From Nemertoderma westbladi (Eukaryota; Xenacoelomorpha; Nemertodermatida; Nemertodermatidae), in contig JAUCBJ010000668.1 of assembly GCA_032718475.1 (NCBI GenBank), forward strand, positions 1 to 64,000: 64,000 nucleotides of DNA, read 5' to 3'. Shown piece after piece: positions 10,454-20,867 of the stretch (position 1 is its first letter; every line of letters starts with the position of its first letter). The position numbers and the translations under genes are program-made. Under the pieces are notes generated by a model. That model was not told the origin of the DNA. It saw only the letters and a list, made by a program, of their open reading frames with translations, and did no database searches.

Positions 10454-13400
10454 TGATTTCTGGACTGTCAGACAGTTGATTTCAACATGCCTGTGCCAAA
10501 ACATTCAAAATCTGATGCTTTCTGGACTGTCAGACAGTTGATTTCAACATGCCTGTGCTAAAACATTCAAAATTTGTTGCTTTCTGGACTATCAGACAGT
10601 TGATTTCAACATGCCTGTGCCAAAACATTCAAAATCTGATGCTTTCTGGACTGTCAGACAGTTGATTTCAACATGCCTGTGCCAAAACATTCAAAATTTG
10701 ATGCTTTCTGGACTGTCAGACAGTTGATTTCAACATGCCTGTGCCAAAACATTCAAAATCTGATGCTTTCTGGACTGTCAGACAGTTGATTTCAACATGC
10801 CTGTGCCAAAACATTCAAAATTTGTTGCTTTCTGGACTATCAGACAGTTGATTTCAACATGCCTGTGCTAAAACATTCAAAATCTGATGCTTTCTGGACT
10901 GTCAGACAGTTGATTTCAACATGCCTGTGCCAAAACATTCAAAATTTGATGCTTTCTGGACTGTCAGACAGTTGATTTCAACATGCCTGTGCTAAAACAT
11001 TCAAAATTTGTTGCTTTCTGGACTGTCAGACAGTTGATTTCAACATGCCTGTGCTAAAACATTCAAAATTTGTTGATTTCTGGACTGTCAGACAGTTGAT
11101 TTCAACATGCCTGTGCTAAAACATTCAAAATTTGTTGCTTTCTGGACTATCAGACAGTTGATTTCAACATGCCTGTGCTAAAACATTCAAAATCTGATGC
11201 TTTCTGGGCTGTCAGACAGTTGATTTCAACATGCCTGTGCCAAAACATTCAAAATCTGATGCTTTCTGGACTGTCAGACAGTTGATTTCAACATGCCTGT
11301 GCTAAAACATTCAAAATTTGTTGCTTTCTGGACTATCAGACAGTTGATTTCAACATGCCTGTGCTAAAACATTCAAAATCTGATGCTTTCTGGACTGTCA
11401 TTCAGTTGATTTCAACATGCCTGTGCCAAAACATTCAAAATTTGATGCTTTCTGGACTGTCAGACAGTTGATTTCAACATGCCTGTGCTAAAACATTCAA
11501 AATTTGTTGCTTTCTGGACTATCAGACAGTTGATTTCAACATGCCTGTGCCAAAACATTCAAAATCTGATGCTTTCTGGACTGTCAGACAGTTGATTTCA
11601 ACATGCCTGTGCTAAAACATTCAAAATTTGTTGCTTTCTGGACTATCAGACAGTTGATTTCAACATGCCTGTTCTAAAACATTCAAAATCTGATGCTTTC
11701 TGGACTGTCAGACAGTTGATTTCAAAATGCCTGTGCTAAAACATTCAAAATTTGTTGCTTTCTGGACTATCAGACAGTTGATTTCAACATGCCTATGCTA
11801 AAACATTCAAAATCTGATGCTTTCTGGACTGTCAGACAGTTGATTTCAACATGCCTGTGCCAAAACATTCAAAATCTGATGCTTTCTGGACTGTCAGACA
11901 GTTGATTTCAACATGCCTGTGCTAAAACATTCAAAATTTGTTGCTTTCTGGACTATCAGACAGTTGATTTCAACATGCCTGTGCTAAAACATTCAAAATC
12001 TGATGCTTTCTGGACTGTCATTCAGTTGATTTCAACATGCCTGTGCCAAAACATTCAAAATTTGATGCTTTCTGGACTGTCAGACAGTTGATTTCAACAT
12101 GCCTGTGCTAAAACATTCAAAATTTGTTGCTTTCTGGACTATCAGACAGTTGATTTCAACATGCCTGTGCCAAAACATTCAAAATCTGATGCTTTCTGGA
12201 CTGTCAGACAGTTGATTTCAACATGCCTGTGCTAAAACATTCAAAATTTGTTGCTTTCTGGACTATCAGACAGTTGATTTCAACATGCCTGTTCTAAAAC
12301 ATTCAAAATCTGATGCTTTCTGGACTGTCAGACAGTTGATTTCAACATGCCTGTGCTAAAACATTCAAAATTTGTTGCTTTCTGGACTATCAGACAGTTG
12401 ATTTCAACATGCCTATGCTAAAACATTCAAAATCTGATGCTTTCTGGACTGTCAGACAGTTGATTTCAACATGCCTGTGCCAAAACATTCAAAATCTGAT
12501 GCTTTCTGGACTGTCAGACAGTTGATTTCAACATGCCTGTGCTAAAACATTCAAAATTTGTTGCTTTCTGGACTATCAGACAGTTGATTTCAACATGCCT
12601 GTGCTAAAACATTCAAAATCTGATGCTTTCTGGACTGTCAGACAGTTGATTTCAACATGCCTGTGCCAAAACATTCAAAATCTGATGCTTTCTGGACTGT
12701 CAGACAGTTGATTTCAACATGCCTGTGCTAAAACATTCAAAATTTGTTGCTTTCTGGACTATCAGACAGTTGATTTCAACATGCCTGTGCTAAAACATTC
12801 AAAATTTGTTGCTTTCTGGACTGTCAGACAGTTGATTTCAACATGCCTGTGCCAAAACATTCAAAATCTGATGCTTTCTGGACTGTCAGACAGTTGATTT
12901 CAACATGCCTGTGCTAAAACATTCAAAATTTGTTGCTTTCTGGACTATCAGACAGTTGATTTCAACATGCCTGTGCCAAAACATTCAAAATCTGATGCTT
13001 TCTGGACTGTCAGACAGTTGATTTCAACATGCCTGTGCCAAAACATTCAAAATTTGATGCTTTCTGGACTGTCAGACAGTTGATTTCAACATGCCTGTGC
13101 CAAAACATTCAAAATTTGATGCTTTCTGGACTGTCAGACAGTTGATTTCAACATGCCTGTGCCAAAACAAAAATTTGATGCTTTCTGGACTGTCAGACAG
13201 TTGATTTCAACATGCCTGTGCCAAAACATTCAAAATCTGATGCTCTCTGGACTGTCAGACAGTTGATTTCAACATGCCTGTGCTAAAACATTCAAAATTT
13301 GTTGCTTTCTGGACTATCAGACAGTTGATTTCAACATGCCTGTGCCAAAACATTCAAAATCTGATGCTTTCTGGACTGTCAGACAGTTGATTTCAACATG

Positions 13401-13640
13401 CCTGTGCCAAAACATTCAAAATTTGATGCTTTCTGGACTGTCAGACAGTTGATTTCAACATGCCTGTGCCAAAAAATTCAAAATTTGATGCTTTCTGGAC
13501 TGTCAGACAGTTGATTTCAACATGCCTGTGCCAAAAAATTCAAAATTTGTTGATTTCTGGACTGTCGGGCAGTTGATTTTACTATATATGCCTGTGCTAA
13601 AACATTAAAAATTTGTTGATTTCTTGACTATCAGACAGTT
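10454..13640 (+). repeat. 62-bp satellite, about 51 copies
   Basis: Unit of 62 bases: TTTCTGGACTGTCAGACAG, TTGATTTCAACATGCCTGTG, then CCAAAACATTCAAAATCTGATGC in two variants (CCAAAA/TCTGATGC and CTAAAA/TTTGTTGC). The variants alternate in blocks, and a multi-unit block near 11200-11840 is repeated at 11820-12440, so higher-order amplification occurred. Edge units (after 13550) are diverged. Confidence 0.97.
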
Positions 13641-13769
13641 TAATTTACAACTATAAGATAGATTTCCATATACGCCCGTGGTAAAAATTAATAGTTTGTG
13701 GCTGTTGTCGATAATGGATTACCATATGACGTAGCAAAACACTCATTTTATAGCAAAAACAATTACCAA

Positions 13770-14115
13770 TTGATGGAAATGAGCAGGTTACGAAGCAGGC
13801 TTTTCTATTCTAACCAAAACAATAAACGATCACGCAACTAATTCAGGGAAAGGAGCAGGTTACAGAGGCGGGATTTTCTAACCAAAACAATAAACAGTCA
13901 CTTTACCAAATGAAGTAAAGGAGCAGGTTACATAGATAGTATTTTCTAACCAAAGCAATAAACGATAACATTACCAATTGAGGGAAAGGAGCAGGTTACA
14001 GAGGCGGGCTTTTCTAACCAAAACAATAAACAGTCACTTTACCAAATGAAGGAAAGGAGCAGGTTCCAGAGGCAGGCTTTTCTAACCAAAACAATAAGCG
14101 AGCACCTTACCAAAT
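13770..14115 (+). repeat. About 70-bp tandem array derived from the MITE family A core
   Basis: Five units of GGGAAAGGAGCAGGTTACAG, then AGGCGGGCTTTTCTAACC and AAAACAATAAAC, separated by short spacers. The same block is the internal core of the poly-G MITEs (31750, 33220, 39720, 54830), but here it is tandem and lacks the terminal repeats. Confidence 0.75.
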
Positions 14116-15008
14116 GTCAAACGTACCAGCGTTCTGCTGATATCCTGCTATGGTTATGGCATATGAGACGGAAGGCTGCAAAGTAAACGATCACTCATAT
14201 ACAATCAACTCCTGTAACATGTCTTGTGTATTTTCCATTGCTCGTTATTGTGTAATAGTAATAATATTGCATGGTATGTGCTAGATTGCTATGTTACAGT
14301 TTAATTTATTATCTGGGGCCGCCGGTAATGCATCCTATTAATGTTGGCTGATTTACTACTGAACGACGTAGGGTTGTGTTGTTGAGGAGGGATACTCCGC
14401 AAGTCACTTTATATATTTTCCTTGATCTAGTGTATGTGACGTTCATAATGTGTTTTCCGCGTGGGAATTTGCGGTCTGTTGTTAATCTCTTATCCTCATC
14501 CAATGATAATAACCACTAAGAGAGTTGTTTGCCATCGATTATCATTGTTTTGTCTTCACGATAAACCCTCAGGTTGATTAAAATTAAATACTATGCTGAA
14601 GGATTAAGAATTGTAAGCAGAATGCACAGAAACCATTATGAGTACTAATAATAAGTATTGACGTTTCGCATCTGTTATTTCTCTGTGCCGTTTATTAGCT
14701 ACAATGAGGGTGGAGTATATTTGCAAATGGCTCTTTAGAATAATTAATTATTCTCTATAGACTAGAGATTGGGTGTTGGTCAGGTATTTCCATCCTAGGA
14801 TGGCCCTGTTCAGCACGTCGAGTCACTATCACATCCTTTTCTCTGCGAATTACTTAAAAATTAAAATGTATAATCTTATTTTGGTTTCACCGCACGCAGA
14901 TTTTTCTATTTTTATTTTATTTAGATCAGATTATATTGGGACTAGCTAATCTGAGAAGGGTTTGGGAAGATATCGTAGTTCTTGAGTTATTGGTGTCTGT
15001 TCTTTGGT
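14116..15008. other. Intron sequence, no gene seen
   Basis: AT-rich. One weak 64-codon minus-strand ORF (14309-14503) has no recognisable similarity. Nothing else is supportable. Confidence 0.35.
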
Positions 15009-15019
15009 TTGTCGGTCAA

Positions 15020-15493
15020 CTACTACTACTAGGATCGACATGCTGCATTGCAGCTGCATTTTTAAGAATGATGTGCCGGCTTATAGACAAAATTGCACCG
15101 CCACAACTCCCTATCACCCATGACATTTGCTAGATCATCCGCATCTTCAAGGCCAGTGTCCTTTAAGATGCGTCTCAAGAAAGTCATTGGCTGTCCACCA
15201 TGCTTATTCACTCCATGAGGCTGCCAAAGTACAAGATTATGCACTGGCTGGTCCTCACGGCGAAAGCAATGTCCTGCAAAGCGGAGGCGACTTTGTTCTA
15301 GTGTCAAGCTTGGGGGAACCAATGAGACACCTCCAATGTTATATAGTGTCTGGTTGGAGATGTGTGCATTGTACTTGACACAATGAACCCGGCGTAGCAT
15401 TCTTGTGAAAGTGCCATCCAGAGATTTGGTGTCCTCAGCAGTTAGAGCCCAACATGGACTCCCATAGAGGAGTACTGGAACTACTGCTGCTGC
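15020..15493 (-). mobile_element. 5'-truncated LINE copy (3' end), 11-bp target duplication
   Basis: The minus strand encodes MLRRVHCVKYNAHISNQTLY and WQPHGVNKHGGQPMTFLRR, nearly identical to the tail of the LINE at 36267. It ends in (TAG)n (CTACTACTACTA on the plus strand). It is flanked by the direct repeat TTGTCGGTCAA at 15009-15019 and 15494-15504, so both borders of the insertion are defined. Confidence 0.88.
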
Positions 15494-15929
15494 TTGTCGG
15501 TCAATCTCGGTCTGTCAAAACATTACAAATCAGACTATCTATCTCAAGTCATCGATTTGGTGGTTTTCCTGGTGTTTTCCCTCAGTTTTCACTTTTCGTG
15601 GCATCTTGTCTCTCGGTGTTAGTGTTAGTCTCCCTCCACAGCATTATCAAACGGAATATGCTTAGCAAACATTTCGGGCAAACAAGTTAGACTAATTGTG
15701 CTTTATATCCCGGGGACAGCAAAATATTTGTAACATAAATTCATATGAATTGCCTTTTTCCCCAAAAATTGTACTGCGATAAGAGTATAGCAGTTACCAG
15801 GCACCTACCACTTAGTTAACTAGTACTTACAGGAGTTCTTGGACTTTGATTAGGCCGTTTGTTTTGGTCTTACTGATTTGTGTTTGCATTATTCATAGCA
15901 AGCAGCACGTTCGTTGGGCCTTCGCATAT

Positions 15930-16080
15930 GACGAAAATTCTCTCCATGGGGCCGCCAAAGCACAAGATCACGCAATGGATACCCTCACGCTTGGGGGTCT
16001 AATGGGACGGTGAGCATTGCATTTGACTCTGTGAACCCTACGTATCATTCTTGTGAGATTTGGTCTCCTCAGCAGTTCAG
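15930..16080 (-). mobile_element. Older, decayed LINE 3' fragment
   Basis: Diverged pieces of the same LINE tail with internal deletions: GGGGCCGCCAAAGCACAAGA, GCTTGGGGGTCTAATGGGAC, GTATCATTCTTGTGAGATTTGG and TCCTCAGCAGTTCAG all align with 15210-15450. It abuts a family A MITE. Confidence 0.6.
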
Positions 16081-16215
16081 ACGGGGGAAAACTGGACGCA
16101 AATCCCATCAAGGCAAATTTATATCCCACCTCAATGTTAAATTCTCAATTTAGAGAAAGGAACATGTTACAGTGGCACGTTATTTTAACCAAAACAATAA
16201 ACTAAATAATTAAAT
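16080..16215. mobile_element. Poly-G MITE (family A), half copy
   Basis: CGGGGGAAAACTGGACGCAA, TCAATGTTAAATTCTCAATT and the GTTACAGTGGCACGTTATTT core are present. The copy breaks off after AACAATAAAC. Confidence 0.7.
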
Positions 16216-16545
16216 GGACTACATTTCTTTCATTGCATTGTTCATAAACAGAAGGATTAGCCAGTTTTTGCACAATTTTTATACTATGTCTATTTTTACC
16301 ATAATATTTTTTTTATTTTTATTTTTTTTCTCATTATTAATTATGTGCATTTTGTGCCTTATTTGCGTAATTTTTACAACTATTAGGCCCTACTTAATTA
16401 TTTGGGATACTGTAGCTTTAGGTTTATATACTTAATTTGGTGTGCTCTACGAGTTCTACCGTTTGATTTTTAAATCACTAAATTATATATTTACAAGAAT
16501 AATAGGAGTACTAGTTCTACTGCCGCTCTAAATATCGAACCTTAA

Positions 16546-17419
16546 GGGGGGGGGGGGGGGGGGGGGTAGCATCCCAAATTGAACCTCACAATTTTGTGTC
16601 TCTGGACCATAAAATTGGGTGAAAATTGTTTTTTGTGTTACTAAACATCGTCTGGACTGTGTGAGAATCACCAAACCAAATATTTTTAAAATTGGCCCCA
16701 AAATGGCTCCGTACTGGCCGAAAGTGCCTTTTTGCGCCAAGGGCTATTTCTCCACCAATATTTGTTGAAATTTGTCGAAATTTGGAATATAGGTTCAGAA
16801 GAACCCTGCATCCAATTCTTCTGAACAAATTTTACCTCAAATGCTCTGGAGCCTTTTTAGAACAAAAAGGCCCCAAAAAGGGCCTTTTTTTGGCCTTTTT
16901 GATATAAAAAGGCTGCAGGGCATTTCCAACCAAATTTATTCAGAAGAAGTATGGAGCAAGGTATTCTTAACAAGTGTACCAAATTTCAACTCATTTCAGT
17001 TAAAATTGGCAGAGAAATAGCGTTTTTCATGAAAAAACGTCATTCTGAGATATGGGTGTTTAAAGTTTAAGGAACAATTCAAACCTTCCCACTATTTTAA
17101 ATAATAAAATTTTTCTATGTTCAACAATAACTTTGTCAAAAATGGATGAAATTCAACGAAATTTTTCATGCTTGCTAAACATATAACCAGTAACATAACT
17201 TTCTAGCAATTTTATTCATATCTTTACCGTGAGAGCCTTTTTTATAAAAAGGGTCGCGTACAATTGTAAAATATAGTGCTGCTCGAAGGCTTTTCAAAAA
17301 TCAGACTAGTTCTTACGTTTTGGGTAATAACTGCTTGCAGATTTGAAATCTCCATTAAATTCGGAACATGATAGAATAAAAAAACGTTTTTGTCAATTTC
17401 CAAAATGGTGCTACCCCCC
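16546..17419. mobile_element. piggyBac-like MITE (family B) with TTAA target site
   Basis: 874 bp between two TTAA tetranucleotides (16542-16545 and 17420-17423). Left end is a run of about 20 G then TAGCATCCCAAATTG. Right end is CCAAAATGGTGCTACCCCCC, an imperfect inverted copy. TTAA duplication with a G/C terminal run suits piggyBac-type mobilisation. No transposase ORF. A related copy is at 19980-20538. Confidence 0.7.
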
Positions 17420-18177
17420 TTAAGATTTGTTTTATTCTACCTTGTTTAACTAAATAAAGGTTGATGTTCCTAGCACCATACAATTGATTAATTTTATTTT
17501 CTTACGATAATTCAATTCGCGTTGCACAATCTTGTATTGACTAATTTCAGCGATGAATAACGTTTATGTCTCCATAACATCTGGTTCATGTTGTTTAATC
17601 GTGGTGGCGTATATTTAATTCCGCCCAGTCTTTACAACAACTGGTGCCTCCTGGGCCAATACGTCTCAGCTAGACCAAACGTCCACTTTTATTGTAGAAT
17701 TTAGTATAATTTTATTTAAGGTATAATAAGTATTAAGATACAGTTTTTCTATATAAACAAACTGTTTATGGGCCTGTTTGTGGCAATGCAACCATAATAT
17801 GGTAACATATACAATATAACAATATAATAACATATTATGTTGATGTTACTATTATTGGGTTATGCATGCTTCTTACACTGCTTATCAATTGTAACAAAAT
17901 AAGTGTCCGTTTCTCGAGTTCCGGTCTTTGAGTTACAAATACATGATGTGCCGTCGATGACGTACTAATAGCACAACACTTTACCATTACCTCTAATATA
18001 GTGTCTTGATGTTCAATGACATGGTCGCCCCACCAACTCCCTACTTTTTCTAGAAATTTTAATTAAACGTCGACAACAAACTGTCCATAAATAATACCGC
18101 TACGCAAAAGGGGCTCACTTGGACTTCCTGGCTCGCCCCACATTTTTTTTGACCTCCCAACTGTTTACTTGTATATG

Positions 18178-19232
18178 GTCAACACTTCGAAATAGTCAAC
18201 ACTTTGAAATAGTCAACACTTCGAAAAACCACATCAACACTTCGAAATAATGATTTGAAGAGCGCCTTTTTATTGTAAATTTTTACCCCATGTCAAAACT
18301 TCGAAAGGCCATGTCAACATTGTTGGCTTAACTAAATGCAGAAATGGGCTTAAATAAATGAGATACATAACGGTACAACAATATATTAGCACATTTTCTG
18401 GTTCCATGCTTTTCTATTTATTGTTATTATAATTATTGTTTTAATATTATTGTAATTATAATTTTTGAGTATGCATGTGTGATGCCCTGAAAGTTTCGTT
18501 TTAATACCTATTTCTATACGTTTATTTGCTTTTACTTAGCCTATACAATTATTCTTAATTTCCATATTTCTCTGACTCTCTCTGACTCTCTTTATTAATA
18601 AAATAACAAAAAGTATAAAAAGAAACAGCAATGGTGTTTGCTGTTTCTTTTTATACTTTTTGTTATTTTATTTATTTTATTAATTTATTTATTATTTTTT
18701 ATTTTATTTGTTATGTTGTAAAATTAATATCATATAACGAGGGAGAAGACCGTCCAGGCATATGGGCACTCATGGAGGCCGCGGTAAATAACATACAGTA
18801 TGACAGTAATTACCAAAAACGAAACTGTCGACACATTTAATTAATGTAAATCAATACTTTTAATAAAAATTACAACGAAAAAAAGCAAAATAGTATATTA
18901 ATGTAATATTATAATATAAGATAAATCAATGTACTGTAATCATCAAATCGATTAAACTTGCAAAACCTTACTTAGTTAGTAGGTCAACGTTTTTCAACTT
19001 TGTACAAAATATTTTTAAGGTAGCCTAGCATAGCGGCTCATGAAACATATTACCTTGTTTTAATTTTATCCTAAATACAATATAATTAATTAAATGGGAA
19101 CAAAAATATATACAAAACTTCGTTATTATTATTATTATTATTATTAGTCTATTATTTCATTATTATTTCGAAGTGTTGACATGGGCTCAAAATTCCTTTC
19201 GAAGTGTTGACTAGTTCGAAGTGTGACCGGAA
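18178..19232. mobile_element. Inverted-repeat element with GTCAACACTTCGAAA subterminal repeats
   Basis: Left end GGTCAACACTTCGAAATAGT carries five or six copies of GTCAACACTTCGAAA by 18320. The right end (19165-19232) carries three copies in reverse orientation, ending TTCGAAGTGTGACC. The ends therefore form imperfect terminal inverted repeats with sub-repeats. The interior is AT-rich and contains the hairpin at 18597. No transposase ORF. Confidence 0.65.
18597..18672. repeat. Perfect 35-bp inverted repeat (hairpin)
   Basis: Arms 18597-18631 and 18638-18672 are exact reverse complements, with a 6-base loop (TGGTGT). The arm contains AAAAAGTATAAAAAGAAACA. A transcript would form an uninterrupted 35-bp stem. 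Confidence 0.9.
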
Positions 19233-19979
19233 TCTTTACTGGTATCTATACATATTTACTGGTTGAGTCAGCTCTCTTCTCATTATTTTGCGCTTGCGTC
19301 TTTTATTTTAATTATCGATGTTGACAGTAGCCATACTATACCGCAGTTATACATCATTATTTGTTGTTCGTACAAATTAAAAAGTGGACTTACAAGAGTG
19401 ATTCCAAGTCTGTGAAAACATACTCTAGTCTACGCAGGGTTGCAGTCCACTCACATACCATCGACTGCACACAGTCCCGGCGGCTATATAGTATGGCGAG
19501 AACCTTACAGGTGTGTCTTGTCCAGCCGCACACAATGACGCCAAACATTGAGTGCCACTCCTCCTCCAATATGATTGGCTGCGTAGCGCCCCCAGTCTTG
19601 CAAACAATATTCCAACTATTATATTGATATTGTGTTGCTGCTGGCTAGTAGTCCACTTACGGAAGCTTATAGAAGGCTATTACATTTCCAACGCACATGA
19701 TTGGTTGTTTAATTCCGAGGTTGTGCTTTAACTTTAAATGATTTTGTATTATCTTTAACTTTTATTTTACTCTATTATTAAGGAGTTGATGTAGGCAGCT
19801 ATATTTTTTTTATGGTGAAATATATTTTTGAATTATCAGAGATTCTTTAATTCGATTTCTGATATGCAGTGAAACATTTTTACGTCTACTTTACATTTTG
19901 GAGAAGCCAGGATAATCAATTAGATTTGTTTTGCAAACTCATTCGAAGGAATTTGTATAAGTTGGGGAAACAAATTAGG

Positions 19980-20538
19980 AATTTTCTAACAAAATTGAAA
20001 ATATAATTTTCATGAAAAGGGCTATTTCTCGGTTAGATGGTTAGATTCAGCCCTTCTGTAACCTGTGTGTTTGATGAAAACCTGGTATTTTAACTGAAAT
20101 AAGTTGAAATTGGTACACTTGTTCAGAATACCTTTGTCCATAATTCTTCTGAACAAATTTTGCCTCAAATGCTCTGGGGCATTTTTAGATCAAAAATACC
20201 CAAAAACATATTGGTATTTTTTGTTCTATAAAGGCTCCAGAGTATTTTAGGCAAATTTTCATCAGAAGAATTGGCAGGGGTCTTCTGAACATATTTTCAA
20301 AATTTCGACAAATTTTAACAAATATTGGTGGAGAAATATAGCCTTTGGCGCAAAAAGACACTTTTGGGCATTGCAGTGCCATTTTGGGGCCAATTTTAAA
20401 AATATTTGGTTTGGATTTTCTTCAACAGCCCAGACGATTTTTAGTAGCACAACAAGTAATTGTTATCAAATTTGAGGGTACAGAGATACCAAAATGTGAG
20501 GTTCCATTTGGGGGTGCCCCCCCCCCCCCCCCCCCTCC
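19980..20538. mobile_element. Second piggyBac-like MITE (family B), opposite orientation
   Basis: On the minus strand it begins after TTAA (20539-20542) with a long G run, then CACCCCCAAATGGAACCTCA. It shares TCTTCTGAACAAATTTTGCC and AATATTTGTTAAAATTTGTC type blocks with the 16546 copy. The far end is diverged. Confidence 0.65.
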
Positions 20539-20867
20539 TTAAACCTTTGCCGACAGATCTTCCGACGTTTGTAACAGCGGTGGGGTACCCCGACTCCGAA
20601 TGCTACGTTCGCTTACTTAGTCGCTCATCCCAGGAGTTAGCCAGTTTGATTTATTTCCCTGGGTTTCGCAAACTTGTTCGAAAGAGTTTGCAAAAGTCTG
20701 ATGAAAAAATAATAGTGGACTTTCAGGGGCCATCACCTTTTATAAAGGGGAATTATTATATTTTATTAATTATCGTGATTTGTAGTTTATTGATTAGTTA
20801 ATTATAGTAATAGAATTTGTGCTGAATTCGTATTAGTTTATTTTTACACATTCCACGTAGTCTCAGT

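Noticed and set aside
10454-13640. Regular repeats that resemble a CRISPR array
   Set aside because: The 62-bp units are contiguous with no unique spacers and lie in an animal gene; this is a satellite.
15127-15378. Plus-strand 83-codon ORF
   Set aside because: Antisense of the truncated LINE copy.
16586-16907. ORFs with FRRIGCR or FRRTLHPIL on both strands
   Set aside because: They fall within MITE family B and are shared, in part, with the 20-kb copy; no transposase motif is present.
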